Positions 1 to 11,707 are shown, numbered from the stretch's first letter. The stretch: 64,000 nt of DNA from Miscanthus floridulus (GCF_019320115.1 NC_089581.1:10541707-10605706); one strand, 5' to 3'. The notes: generated by a model from the sequence alone, not told the origin. Program-made: numbers and translations.

Positions 1-1162
1 AACAGTGGTAACCAAACCAGCTTTTGGGAACACAGGTGGCTAGGTTCGCAGGCTCTAAAAATTCAATATCCTTCATTGTTTAATATTGTCCAAAGAAAGT
101 AAGCAACAATAGCAAAAGGTCTGGGTTCCATCCCGTTAAATGTAGCTTTTAGATGATTATTAGATGGAAACAAACTAGGAGATTGGCCACTTATTGTGGC
201 AAGAGTGGCTAATATTAATACTAATGAAGGGAAAGGATGACTTATTTTGGTGGTTACATAAGGATGGAGTGTTTTCTGTTAGGTCTATGTACAACTTTCT
301 TATCAATAATGGGGTAAAGGTGTCCGCAGGAAATTTGGCATATGAAGGTGCCACTAAAAACTAAGATCTTCTTGTGGTATTTAAAAAAAAAGGAGGTCGT
401 TCTAAATAAGGGTAACTTAGCAAAGAGGAGGTGGGATGGTAGTAATTTTTGTTACTTCTCTAGCAAACATGAAACTATCGAACATCTCTTTTCTGATTGT
501 CATTATGCCAAATTCCTATGGCGTACCATCCATTTAGTTCAGGGGTTCCCTCACTAACCAATGCCGAAACTTACGTATAGTCAGTGACGGAATTGGGCCA
601 AATTCAAGCCTAGGGCCACTCAATAGAGTTAATGGGCTGGTTGTATTAGGCCTTCTTGCTACAGTAGTCTATAGTATAGAAAAAACAGGCCAACGCCTAG
701 GGCCATGGCCCTAGCGGCCCCAGGCCTAAATCCGCCACTGCGTATAGTACTTGGTTAAAGTTGGGGGACTGAAACAAAATAGTACATTATTGACAGGGGC
801 TGGGCTATTTGGCACACAAGAAATGATTATGTTTAACAATTGCCAATCAAAAATATTTTTGCAGGTATTGTTCAGGCGACACATTGGCTCTAATTATGAG
901 CTCTGTAGCGCAGTCAAAACCACCTAGTATACTCTTGCCAGCTACTAGAAGCAAGATCGATGGAGTTTGTTGCCTCAGATGGATGACCTTTTATTTTTCA
1001 TATTGAATATTAATGTTATACATATTGCGTGTAGTTAGCGAAACTTTGCAATAATTTTGGACCGATGTCTCTTCTTTAAAAAGGTCTGAAGCCGGTTTTA
1101 TCCATTACCTAAAAAATGTTCATATATAGGAGCTATGTAACAGGGCAGCTCATGTATTAGCT
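1..1162 (+). pseudogene. LINE (non-LTR retrotransposon) 3' fragment: RT-associated zinc-binding and RNase H-like regions
   Basis: Degenerate coding remnant that enters from the left edge. Around 1-120 the translation reads like the post-RT linker of plant LINEs (motif FWEHRWLG). Positions 240-560 match the RT-associated zinc-binding domain (zf-RVT): VPLKTKIFLWYL, then a Cys/His-containing HETIEHLFSDCHYAKFLWR stretch. After a small MITE the frame resumes with AIWHTRND-like residues (about 800-890), and near 1134-1162 the RNase H-like motif CNRAAHVLA is readable. Stops and frameshifts are frequent, so it is dead. Its last part is displaced to 12877 by an LTR element. Family assignment rests on motif recognition, not on a search. 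Confidence 0.75.
582..740. mobile_element. hAT-like MITE, 159 bp, with 8-bp TSD
   Basis: The terminal inverted repeats are CAGTGACGGA on the left and TCCGCCACTG on the right. They are flanked by a perfect 8-bp direct repeat, CGTATAGT, at 574-581 and 741-748. An 8-bp TSD with CAGTG-type ends is the hAT signature. There is no coding capacity. The interior is rich in GGCC-containing short words. It sits inside the LINE remnant, so it inserted after the LINE. Confidence 0.8.
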
Positions 1163-1982
1163 TGTTGTGACACGGCCTCGGCGGGTGGCGAAGGCCTCCG
1201 ACGGCGAGGTGTCGCTAAGGCGTCTTCGACCGTCTTAGGGCGGAAATCTGGCGCTGACTAAAGGAACTTTCCTGGCTATGCTCATAGGGCGCTGCACGAG
1301 GCTCAGCGAGCTTGTCGCGGATTCTGCCCAGGCCAGGCACATACATCTCCGGGCGCTCAGGCGGACGCCGCCCCGCTTCGGCTGACGGGTGTCTCCGGCG
1401 AGGAGGGCAGAGGCCGTCCTACCCCTGAACTAATCAAACAAACAATCTTGCCTAGGTGTGTGCAGGTACCTAAGCGTAGGCGCCCGTGGTCTGCGTGAGC
1501 GCGCCAGCATGGCCCCCGCGCGGCCGGGCGGAGACCTACGGATGATGTCTCCGACCGGACCGACGGAGACCCGTGTAGGCAGCGACGCGCCCCTGAAGAT
1601 GGAGGCCAGCATCGGGAACCCAGGCCTCTGGGCCGAAGACCGAGGCACGGTGGGCCGGCCGCTTATGGAGGCCCATTACTTGAAGACGGTGTGGCAGGAT
1701 TGCCCCACAAACAAGAGACTAGTGGCGTAATATTCCAGGAATGTACTGTAGCAGTTGAGGGGCATTGTAATAAATTCTGTCAAGAAGTAGTTGAGCCCTA
1801 TAAAGAGGGAACACTTGTAACAATGCGGGAGGATGGTGGATGAATTAATGAAACCCTAGCTTTTCGTGCCAGTTTCCTACACGCCCACCTGTCGCGCCTA
1901 TCCCGAGCCTCCACCCGAGGGCGACGCCTGGCGGGCGGAGGCCTCTTTTTCCCCACGCTGTCTGAGACCGCTAGTCTCAACA
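1163..1982 (+). repeat. 5' LTR of the Tat-like element (820 bp)
   Basis: Begins TGTTGTGACACGG and ends CTAGTCTCAACA. A TATA-type box, CTATAAAG, lies at 1798-1805 and an AATAAA motif at 1769-1774. The LTR matches 12054-12871 almost throughout, with scattered, mostly transition-type differences. Short reading frames here on both strands are composition artefacts. Confidence 0.92.
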
Positions 1983-1983
1983 T

Positions 1984-1999
1984 TGGCACCCACCGTGGT
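1984..1999 (+). other. Primer binding site-like sequence
   Basis: TGGCACCCACCGTGGT starts two bases after the CA end of the 5' LTR, the position of a tRNA primer binding site. TGGCnCCCACCGTGG-type sites are common in plant Gypsy elements. I do not assign the tRNA. Confidence 0.6.
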
Positions 2000-2019
2000 T
2001 TGGCCAAGGCAAACCAACA

Positions 2020-3990
2020 ATGGCAGGGAAAAGAAAAACCACCACCAGAGCAGCAACGACCATGGGTCAGAGAGGAAGGCCTAGGCACACCGCTCGTAGC
2101 ACCTACGCAACCTCGCCTGCGGAGGATGACACCAGAGCAGATGCCCAGGGTCAACCACCGAAACCCCAAGATCCAGAAATTCAAGATCCGGAGGCCCAAC
2201 CAAATTCAGGCACAACACTTGAGCAAGAACTGTAACAGCTGCAAGCACAGTTGCAAAGAGCGCAACAAGAGAGGGACAGAATGGCAGCAGCATTCGTAGC
2301 TAATCAACAAGCTACTCAAGTGTCAGCACAAGCAGTAGAAATAAGGCAGCAGTTGGCAGTCCTACATGCGGAGATGCTAAGTATGCAGCATGCAGTACCA
2401 GCGTCAACCTCTGCAATCCCAGCCTCCACAGCAACACCTCCACCAGTGATCAGCCCGACCATGATGCCATCTCAGGTGATGCGGAGGCCTATCAATCCCA
2501 AGTCCCCACTCTCTGAAGGCATACAACAGTCGCCTTGGCCAACGACGTACAAGCCAATCACACTACCAAAGTTCAACGGCAAGACAGACCCCCATCAGTT
2601 TATTATGAGTTACGAGGCAGCAGTAGCCTCCACCGGCGGAGACGACGCCGTCTTGGCAAAGTCATTTGTCATTGCAGCCGAAGGCGACGCGTTGGCTTGG
2701 TATTCTATGCTCAAACCAAGCACAGTCTCTTCTTGGGAGAACCTCTAGGACAAGATATTGGCAAACTTCAAGGGGCTAGCAGCACAGTCGCTAACTTCCA
2801 CAGATCTGTTCCAGTGCAAGTAAATGCAGGGAGAGACACTACATGACTACTTCTGGAAATTCATGCAACTAAAGGCGAAGGCACCAGACGTCCCAGACGA
2901 GATCACCATCGAAGCAGCGATCAAAGGCCTCCGAATCGGGCCATTCGCTACACACCTAGCAAGAAAGAAACCAACTTCCATACAATAGTTGTATGACGAG
3001 TTTGAGAAATACTGTAGATCAGACAATGACCTCCGAAAAAGGCTGGAGGAGCAGGGTCAAAACAGATAGCAAAACAGCAACAAAAACTCCCAGAAGAGTT
3101 ATACGAACCAGAACGCATCAAATCAAAAACTAGGCCAGGGGCAAGTGCTCAGCATCAAGGGTCAACCTCACCCCGAGCAAGGGCAACTGGAAGCGCCAGC
3201 ATGGCCGGAGACCCAGACCAGGAACCAAGGTCGGCAAGGTTACCAAGGCAAAAACTAGAACAAAAACCACTGCCAGAAACAACGCATGCCATATTGCGTT
3301 TTTCATGGCGAAAACACAGGGCACAACACCAAAGATTGTCCGGAGACAAAAGAAACATAGGAAAGGATGAAGAACAAGTAGACTGCCCAACCTCCGACAC
3401 AGCAGAGTGCAAGAGAGGTCAACACCACCTACATAACTGGCCACCAGCAGTACTGCCCAATGTACCCAACGCTAAACGCAACCCAAATACATCCCTCAAC
3501 ACTGGCCTCTGCCTATTACCCAAACTTCCTACCAGCATGGCGGTCATCGCCTTCGCAGCAGCCTCCGATGGGCAACTATAGGTCGAAGGCAAGCTTGACC
3601 TACATAAACCCAAAATCTCCCCATATAACCTACCTTGAAACAAACCCACCGACACAAAACCAAGTAAGGTTCGAGCCTTCGCCGCAATAGCACCACATGC
3701 AGCAACTGCCTCCACCTCCACCCCACAACCAACCACCAGCACCAAAAAATGAGCCAAACCAAGAAAACCAAGTCAGCCCCCATGGACCGCTACCAACAAT
3801 AGGCATGATACTACCAATCGTCGGAGGATCATCAATGGAGTTTCAAACAAAAAAATAGAAAAAGGATCACCTCCGCCTAGTAAACAACGTAGCAGTCCAA
3901 GGCCCAGCGAAATACATAGATTGGTCCAGAGTCCCAATCACCTTCACAGAAGAAGATCTCTAGCTAGAGAGCTACCCTCACGCAGACACA
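2020..3990 (+). pseudogene. gag of the Tat-like element, multiple premature stops
   Basis: Gag structural protein, capsid precursor of the retrotransposon particle. The chosen start is ATG 2020 (MAGKRKTTTR), the first ATG of the frame that stays open, apart from point stops, through gag, protease and RT. The capsid (retrotransposon gag) region is at about 2570-3060, around DPHQFIMSYEAA and GDALAWYSML. A variant zinc knuckle, YCVFHGENTGHNTKDCP, lies near 3290-3345. Eleven in-frame stops occur at 2233, 2746, 2821, 2986, 3067, 3256, 3358, 3379, 3688, 3856 and 3961. Nine are TAG and two are TAA, none TGA, and the local context mostly suits glutamine. The frame is otherwise uninterrupted, so decay has been by point mutation. 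Confidence 0.85.
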
Positions 3991-5200
3991 ATGGTGATCA
4001 AGACCAACATAGCAGCATGGGAGATAAGCAGGGTACTAATCGACACTGGCAGTTCAGTAGATATCATCTTCGCAAATACCTTTGACCAAATAAAGCTCAG
4101 TAGAAATCAACTACAGCCCTCTGAATCCCCTTTAATAAGATTCGGAGGCAAGCGGATACAAGCATTAGGAAAAATCTCACTCCCAGTGTCATTTGGAACC
4201 CAAGCAAATGCTCGAACCGAGTACATAACCTTCGACGTCGTCGATCTATATTACCCATACAATGCCATCTTGGGCAGAGGATTCACGACCAAATTCAATG
4301 CAGCCCTGCATATGGCCTATCTATGCATGAAAATACCAGTACTCCATGGTATTATCACAGTCCAAGGCAGCCAGAAAGGAGCAAGAAACATAGAAAAAGT
4401 TATCTACAGAGCCCAAAGAAACATCAATGTAGTCGAGTCAGCAGACAAAGAACTAGAGCCTCCGGATATGCCTAGAGGAAAAACAGATATGGCAGGTCAA
4501 GAAGAGACAAAGCTGATCCCTCTAGAAAAAGAGTTACTAGACAGAAAAGTAACAATTAGCTCAGAATTGAGCAAGGCAGAGGAGGAAGGGCTCATGGAAA
4601 CTCTAGTAAAAAACAAGGACATCTTCGCCTGGTTAGCCTCCGACCTCCAGGGAGTCAGTAGGGACATCATACAGCGTGAACTGGATATCAATGAAAACAT
4701 GAGACCAAGAAAGCAGAAACAAAGAAAAATGTCGGAGGACAAAATCCTGGCAGCAAAGGCGGAGGTGCAAAGATTGCTAGATGCAAAAGTGATCAGGGAA
4801 GTCAAGTATTCAAAATGGCTTGCAAACATAGTACTAGTACCAAAGAAGAATGGCAAAATGAGAATGTGCATAGATTTCACAGATCTGAATAAAGCTTGCA
4901 AAAAACCCTTTCCCATTGCCAAGAATAGATGCCTCCGTCAACAAGGCAGCTAGATGCCAGAGGTTCTCTCTCCTTGACTGTTTCTCTAGGTATCACCAAA
5001 TCTGGATGAAAAAAGAAGACGAAGACAAGACAAATTTCACCACTCCATTTGGGACATATTGCTACACCAGAATGTTAGAGGGCCTAAAAAATGCCAGAGC
5101 AACCTTTGCCAGAATGACAAAGGAAGTTTTGGGCTCACAACTAGATAGAAACATCATAGCCTATGTCGATGACATAGTGGTCATAAGCAAGAACAAGGAT
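3991..5200 (+). pseudogene. Protease and reverse transcriptase region of the Tat-like element, frameshifted and truncated
   Basis: Aspartic protease: VLIDTGSSVDII near 4035-4075 has the DTG active site. RT begins near 4690, with VLVPKKNGKMRMCIDFTDLN at 4837-4890. A small deletion around 4900-4912 shifts the reading from frame 1 to frame 2. RT then continues from about 4916 through FTTPFGTYCY and the catalytic YVDD box (about 5161-5172). Immediately after YVDDIVVIS the RT ends: the thumb, RNase H and N-terminal integrase are missing, and integrase C-terminal sequence follows within about 20 bp. The 3991-4953 stretch has no stop in 320 codons, in contrast to gag. Cannot give a functional polymerase. 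Confidence 0.87.
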
Positions 5201-5776
5201 GATCATAGCCTTGGTATACCACCCAGAGTCCAATGGTGCTGTGGAAAGAGCAAACAGAATAGTGTTTTCAGTAATATCAAAAGCATTGCTGGGCCTACGC
5301 AAAGGAAAATGGTTAGATGAATTACCCAGAGTGATTTGGTCACACAATACATCTATCTCAAGAACAACAAGATTCACACCATTCAAACTGCTTTATGGAG
5401 AAGAGGCCATGATGCCAGAAGAAATCAAGCACGAAAGTCTCCACACAACGAGACAGCTAATGTTGCAAGATGAAGAATATGCAAAAGAAACAATAGAAGC
5501 CATAAGACTGGAAGTAGTCGAAAACATTGCAAAATATCAGTCCCAAACCAGGAAGTGGAGAGACTCTTAGGTGGTAAGGAAAGACATAAAACACAGAGAC
5601 CTCGTGCTCAGAAGAAAACCCAACACACAACTTGTTGGCAAACTGCAACTGAAATGGGAAGGCCCATACACAGCAATGGCAGCAGGCCGCCCTGGCTCTT
5701 TCCACTTACCAACAGCGAAGGTGTCACGATAACCCACACCTGGAATATCGACAGCCTCCGCAGATATTACATCTAG
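5201..5776 (+). pseudogene. Integrase C-terminal fragment of the Tat-like element
   Basis: Frame 3 from about 5199 reads YHPESNGAVERANR, then WSHNTSISRTTRFTPFKLLYG, the conserved end of the Gypsy integrase core plus the start of its C-terminal domain. The first two catalytic acidic residues and the zinc-binding N-terminus are absent. A TAG occurs at 5568-5570. A further shift near 5705 moves the terminal segment (GVTITHTWNIDSLRRYYI) to frame 2, ending at 5776. It is fused to RT by an internal deletion, so the usual RNase H and half of integrase (about 2 kb in intact relatives, estimated from family structure) are missing. Confidence 0.85.
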
Positions 5777-6098
5777 GCAGTGTACCAAAGGGCAACCTCC
5801 GCAAATAATAAGCGGATGCCCCTCCATTCATTTACCTTTCAGTTTATTTTTCTTCAACCCAAAAAATGTAAAAGAGCCTGTACTCTTTTCCTTATAGGGG
5901 AACTCCAAGCGGAGGTGAGGTTTTTAACGAGGTAGGCTCAATGTAAAAATCCTCTACAAGTATAAAGAGATAATCCCCCAAAAGAACGCTTGAAAAGTCC
6001 AAAACTGAAAGCGGCCAGCTCTGGCGCCGTAATATTCGGTGAACAATAATAAGCACAGGTCCTTTCAAAGCGCCGGCCACAGGCATTGGCAATTTGAA
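5777..6098. other. Untranslated spacer after pol
   Basis: Non-coding sequence of the Tat-like element between the end of pol and the 68-bp array. No conserved frame or notable motif is seen. Confidence 0.6.
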
Positions 6099-6620
6099 AC
6101 GACCTCTATGGCCAAATAGGCCTCTGACCCTTGACAAAGACCTATCCAAATTCAGGCATCAAGGCAGAAATCAACTTGGCCAAACAGGCCTTCGACCCTT
6201 GACAAAGACCTGTCCAAATTCAGGCATCAAGGTAGAAATCAACTTGGCCAAATAGGCCTCCGACCCTTGACAAAGACCTATCCAAATTCAGGCATCAAGG
6301 CAGAAATCAACTTGGCCAAATAGGCCTCCGACCCTTGACGAAGACCTGACCAAATTCAGGCATCAAGACAAAAACAACCTTGGCCAAATAGGCCTCTGAC
6401 CTTGACAAAGACCTGTCCAAATTTAGGCATCAAGGTAGAAATCAACTTGGCCAAACAGGCCTCCGACCCTTGACAAAGAACTGACCAAATTCAGGCATCA
6501 AGGCAAAAACAACCTTGGCCAAATAGGCCTCCGACCTTGATGAAGACCTAAACAAATTTAGGCAGCAAGGCAAAAACAAACTCGGCCAAAACAGGCCTTT
6601 GAAATTAACAAAAAACCAAC
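6099..6620 (+). repeat. 68-bp tandem array, about 7-8 imperfect copies
   Basis: The unit contains CAACTTGGCCAAATAGGCCT followed by a CGACCCTTGACAAAGACC-like segment and CAGGCATCAAGG. Unit starts fall at 6172, 6240, 6308, 6375, 6443, 6510 and 6576, spacing 67-68 bp. It lies in the non-coding zone between pol and the antisense gene. Tandem arrays in this zone are a feature of Tat-lineage elements. Confidence 0.9.
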
Positions 6621-7879
6621 CCAAGCATCAGGGGCAACACCATTATGGCGCCAGAACCAGGAAGAAGGTCTCCGCCATCGAAAACAGCAAAACGAGGACA
6701 ATGTCTGACAAAACCCTATCACTTAGGCACTAGGCCTATTTACTTCAAAAGATCTCAAATGACACGAACAATACAACCAAGATATAGGCCATTAAAGCCA
6801 AGATACGTTCAGACAAACAACGTACCAAAAATTTAACAACCAAAAGCCGCCACCCTAGTATAAAATAGGTTCCCCCAATGCCCTTAAAACCTCAGTCAGC
6901 ATAAGGCGCAAGGGGGGGAAGAAGGCAGAGCACAAGCACAAGCCATAGCAACGACCATGGAGGCAGGGGTCTCCTTAGATATCTAAGTTGGCCATAGATA
7001 TTGTATGAAAACTCGTAAGGTCGGAGGCACTAGTAGACGGTCGAAGACAGTGGGAAAAGAGATAGGAACTATGGCACGGTGATGAACAGCGAGGGCCTAC
7101 GGAAGAAGGGGGATATCGCACGAAATCTCGTAACATCTCCCTGACGCCGGAGACCTAACCTGCCATCTCCACAAATGAAACACGTCCCATGGGGGTGCAG
7201 CGTCGGAGGCCCATACCACCAGACAGCTAAAACACCCAGCTAAAGAAATACTAAAAGTCCCCGCCGTCTGCACAAGCTGCGCCAAACCTCCTATCGAATC
7301 AAACACCGATTCAGCAAGCCTCGCCAGGCGGACTTCAAGTACGCCTCCGTCGGTCAAAAAATTGCCAACACTTCTACCCTGGCCATCAAGCAAGCACAGA
7401 GAAGGAAAGAACATGGGGCGGAGGTCCTGGCCACCACCTCTGTATCGCGCATGTTCACCGAAGCAAAGGCCCATGGTGTGCAAGCTCGGGACTAGACGAG
7501 ATATGTAAACTAGCACAACAGACCTAAGCCCCCACACAAACAATCAAGAAAGTGAACCTGTTTTGTATTCCATATAACATCAAGTAGCATTCTTACAGGA
7601 CACAAACTTACAATAAAATCCTAACTATTGTGGCGGAGGTCCGCGCCAAGCAAGCATGCGAGTAAACCCAGCGCGCTCGTCGTCTATGTCAAACCTAACT
7701 GACTCAAACATGTCGCGCGCAACGCTGCGGGGAAAGGCCAAATGCCAATACTCCTAAAGCTCTCCGCTCACATAAATACCGTCGTCGTAGAGAGTCAAAG
7801 GCGCAACATCTTGCGTAGGCTCCCGATTAACCTATGCAAGGTTAAAATTTCCCACAAAACTATTCAGAACAAAAGAAAC
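6621..7879. other. Non-coding part of the Tat-like element with a TATA-like site
   Basis: No convincing reading frame on either strand. A TATA-like motif, TATAAAATA, lies at about 6859-6867 on the plus strand, with short purine-rich runs downstream (near 6911-6925). Whether it drives a transcript is unknown. The right end contains the probable 3' untranslated region of the antisense gene. Confidence 0.4.
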
Positions 7880-7885
7880 TTTATT
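7880..7885 (-). terminator. Poly(A) signal of the antisense gene
   Basis: TTTATT on plus reads AATAAA on minus, 60 bases downstream of the minus-strand stop at 7945. This is the usual distance for a 3' UTR processing signal. Confidence 0.5.
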
Positions 7886-7944
7886 TACAAGAGTCCAACT
7901 AGACTACAATATACAAGTCAAAACAACTAAGTGCTACAAAGAGC

Positions 7945-10900
7945 CTAGACCTCTGGCGCATCGGCCGCAGCAAAAGTCCCTAGAACGGAGCCCGCATCAA
8001 CTGTGGGTGGGGACGGCGCCTGCGGCCTCCGACCATCACCACCGCCGATCGTAGCGCCCACCGGAGCGCCAGCGGTGGCGGAGGCACCGCCCGCGGTCGC
8101 CGAGCGTGGAACTGACGGAGGTCTGCCCACAAGACTCTTCTGCGCATCCTGTAGCAAAGGCTAAAATATCAGGGACACAGGCAACGAAAGCCTTCGCAGC
8201 TTCGCAAAAAGCAAGGAGACAAAAATAGCAGCTATAAAGACTAGAAATACATTCGCCCTCTTTTCCTCCGCCAGCTTTCGAACGGTAGGTCTCCCAAACG
8301 GAGCCCAAAAGTACCCAATGAAATTTCTCAAGGTTTTTCGCAAACCAAGAGAAGTCTCGCCAAGCTCCTCCGGACCCAGAAGCGCTCCCTCCAGAATACT
8401 TTCGGTATGCGTACACCCGCCGCACACCAAAAGCTTGGCGTAATTCGATACTCCCGCCAGCGCCCTGTAGTCCATGCAGCCATTAATCAGACCGAGGAGC
8501 TTCGCAAGGTGACGCTTCAGCCAGGAGGCGACGGCGTAGACGCTGTCTTCCTCCGGAGGAGCGAAGGTTTCACCTTCAAACTAGGCGACGATGGCCCGAG
8601 AATGGCCAACTGTTGAAGCAAGGACCCCCTTGACCGAGTCCAGACGCCTCGTCATCAAAGACAGCTGCTCCCCCACCACAGCCACGGATTCCTTCTCAGA
8701 GGCCAACTCTCGCCGGAGACCCTCGGCCAACTCGTTCGCCCTACGGGCCTGCTCGGCGGACAAAGCTTCCGCATCCCGGGCCTTGGCGAGATCGGCCCTC
8801 AAAGCCTCCTTTTCTTGTTCCTTCTCCGCCGGAGAAAGGTAGAGAGCTGCAAGGGAGTTGGACAAACCCCCTTTTTCACCTTCCAGGCGCTCGTTCTCCG
8901 CCTTGAGCGCTTCAATCGCAGTATCTTGGTCGGAGACCTCGCGAGTGCAGCACTCTTCCATAATAATGGTCGTGTGATACCCCTGCATCTAGAAAGAAGA
9001 AGACCAAGGCGATCAGCAACAGAAACAAAAACAAGTCTAAAGGCGAACATACACCAAAAAAAAGGCAAACCGCCGAAGACGCACCAAGCTCTGGTGTTCT
9101 AGACGAACACGGAGAAGTTGGAAGAAATCCATGTCCCTCAGACGCTGTTTGAAGCGATCTGTTCAAAGAAGAACAAACAAACACAAAACAATAAGGTGAG
9201 AAAAGCAAATCTCACAATAAATACACCAATAGCCAGAGACCACCTTCGACGTCTCCAAGAACCCCAAGATAGCACTCTTCCCAACCTGAGATAGAAGTGT
9301 CGGAGGAGCCTGTGTAGCAAAAAAAACAACACCAACAACTCAGGTCAGAGGGCCGAACAGAAACATGCAATAACAACAGGCCAAATGACGAGTAAAATAA
9401 AAACACTCTATACTCACTCGGACCTGGCGCCATCAGCCCCGGCTGCCCTGGGCCAAACCTGACACCGGCAGCGGCCGCTCGCTCCTCCGAGGTGAGGAGT
9501 CCAGCCATGACATCACCTACAAAGCAACAAGTACGTAGTATTAGCACTTGGTACAATACATAAACAAACAAACCGGGCGAAGACAGTAAACACAAAAATG
9601 TGCACTAGACAAACTTACTCATAAAAAGCCCAGGCTGGGCCGCTTGCCGAGCCCCCTGGGCAGAAGTCTCCACCATATCATGTGGCGAAGGCCCAAAGGG
9701 CTGTATCTCCTTAGCTAGTGGCCTGACGGGTGGATGACTCGAAGAAGACCGAACCGCCAGGGCCTACTCAGCAAGCATGGCCTCCAGCTGACCGACGTTG
9801 GCCACCGGCACGGGCGAAGGCGCAACAACAGTGGGAGACGAAGGAGCGTGCCACAAGACGGCCTCCACGCCCTCTTCAGAACTTAAATACAGCCCGCCAA
9901 GAATGTCGGGCATAGGATCGGTGGCGCTAGTCTCCAGCTGTTCGCCGACACTCACAACACCATGCGAGGTGCACGCCGGAGCAGCGCTGGCCCCCGAACG
10001 CCCAGCACCGCTCATAGCGCCACTCACAGGGCACACCGGAGCTATAGGAGAGCTACGATCCTCCCCGCTCGCAACCCGCACGTCCACTGACGGGACAGAG
10101 GAGCTCTGAACATCTTCACTACCGGTGGAGGCAACGCCCGCACTACCGGCAGAAGACACGGCCGACGCGATCACCAGAGCACCGCTCTACTTCTTCTTTT
10201 TTGCAGGCGCCCGAGCAACAACGGCGCCCTTCCTCTTTTTGGATTCGGCCTCCGCCGTAACATTCTTCGTGAAGGCCTTCTTCTTCTTCTTCTCAATCGA
10301 AGCCAGGACCTTGGCGGGAACCTCGCGCTCCCGGTAGATGATCCCAACCTCCTCAAAAACTCGATTGAGCCACGGCATGGTGCCTGCCATGGCTCTCCGA
10401 GATGTGTACTCACGCTCGGAAATCTTGCCAACCAACCCGATGGTGGCTTCCTCAACCTCGGAGACGAAACTGTCCTCCGTCACCCCCTCCCCCAAAGACT
10501 GCCCGAAGCGGGGAAACGGAATCCCGGCCTCCGGCCCAAAAACAGGAACCTTCACCTGTTCCAGCCGAAAGGCTGGGTTGTCTTTGCCCAGGGGCCAGTA
10601 GTTGGAGGCCATAATCTCCTCCACCAGGTCGCGGCCCCCGGAGTAGCGGCACGCTACCGCAAAAGCCTGGTCACAAGCCACCCTCGCCGGAGACATCTCT
10701 TCCGGCGGTTCCACGCGCGTGTGCGGCGCCATCTCCTCTATTCTTGAAGTCAATGGATACTCTGAAACCTCCGCACCATCCTCGGTAGTGCCACGGACCC
10801 TGTAGGTCTTCACGTAGAACCACTGCTCAAGCCAGCCACGGTCCCACTTGCCCTTCTGGCAAAAAGAAATCTCTAGGCGGTCTACGCCTTGGTTCCTCTT

Positions 10901-11560
10901 CGACATAAAGGTGCAGCTACCATACTGGTAGGTCACCTCCACCTCCTTGCCATCCTGCACCTCCTTCTTCTTCTTCGGCTGTTTCTGCAGCTCGTAGTAC
11001 GCGCAGAAGGTGTCCACATCCGACTCGGCACCATAAGAAACACACGCCCAGCAGAATTTGCTGAGCGTGAGGAAGGCAGTAGGAGTCAGATGATGGAGCT
11101 AGACATTGAAGGTCTTCAACAACCGGCAGAGGAAGGGGATATAAGGAAGGCGGAGGCCACAGGTGAAGAAGTCCCGAAAGACCACCGCATATCCCTCCTC
11201 CGGTTCCGGAACAGTCTGGCCAGGCGGAGGGATTTTTACCCTCAAAGAAGGAAAACACGATTCCTTCAACATCTCCGCGATTGCCTCTTCAGTAATGGAG
11301 GAGGGGCCAAAATCCCATGACTTTATCACCATATCTCTGGAATCCGCAGCGATCAGGTCTCCGACGGACGCAGAGACACTCCCCAAATCCTCTTCCACTA
11401 GCTTTTCAAACTCCAATGCAGAGGCAGAGGCAAGCATGCACTCCTCAAAACGCGCACCCCAGCCGGCGGCCCTAACGCCAAGAAGGTGGCGATAGGGTCC
11501 GAAGAAGGCGGGCCAGCGAGTATGGGCGGAGGCGGAAAAGAAAGCCACCGCGACAGTAGC
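7945..11560 (-). pseudogene. Antisense spliced gene of the Tat-like element (gypsy-type transposon domain plus coiled coil)
   Basis: Five putative exons can be joined in one frame: 11560-9619, 9516-9418, 9285-9244, 9158-9085, 8988-7945. Donors and acceptors are canonical (A|GTAAGT, GTAG|GT, A|GTGAGT, TCAG|GT, ACAG|AT, CTAG|AT) and phases agree at every junction. Exon 1 holds a domain with YAVVFRDFFTCGLRLPYIPF and FCRLLKTFNV, resembling the putative gypsy-type transposon family (PF04195, from memory). Acidic and lysine-rich low-complexity stretches follow. The last exon has a heptad-like coiled coil (about 8930-8590) and a conserved helical C-terminus. In-frame TAGs at 11099, 10187, 9764, 8581 and 8161 interrupt it, and a TAG at 11561 hides the true start. 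Function unknown. Extra antisense ORFs are known in Tat elements. Confidence 0.7.
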
Positions 11561-11670
11561 CTAAGCGCAAGACGCAGGCAAAAAGACGGAATGCGTGAGG
11601 GCAGCAAAAGGCGAAAGTGAAGAGAGCAGAGAGCGATTTCTTAGAGGCAAGGAAAGCGAATGAGCTATGC

Positions 11671-11686
11671 GGGGGGGGGGGGGGGG
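11671..11686. repeat. Run of 16 G
   Basis: An uninterrupted G homopolymer lies just downstream (minus sense) of the antisense TATA box, within its presumed leader or initiation region. Such tracts are prone to slippage and assembly error. Confidence 0.9.
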
Positions 11687-11707
11687 ACCCCGCCACCAGC
11701 CACGCCC

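Noticed and set aside
5141..5827. Minus-strand frames opposite integrase
   Set aside because: The plus strand encodes clear integrase motifs, so the minus frames are shadows.
9730..11495. Plus-strand frames opposite the antisense gene
   Set aside because: Shadows of the minus-strand coding sequence. Only the minus reading shows family motifs and spliced continuity.
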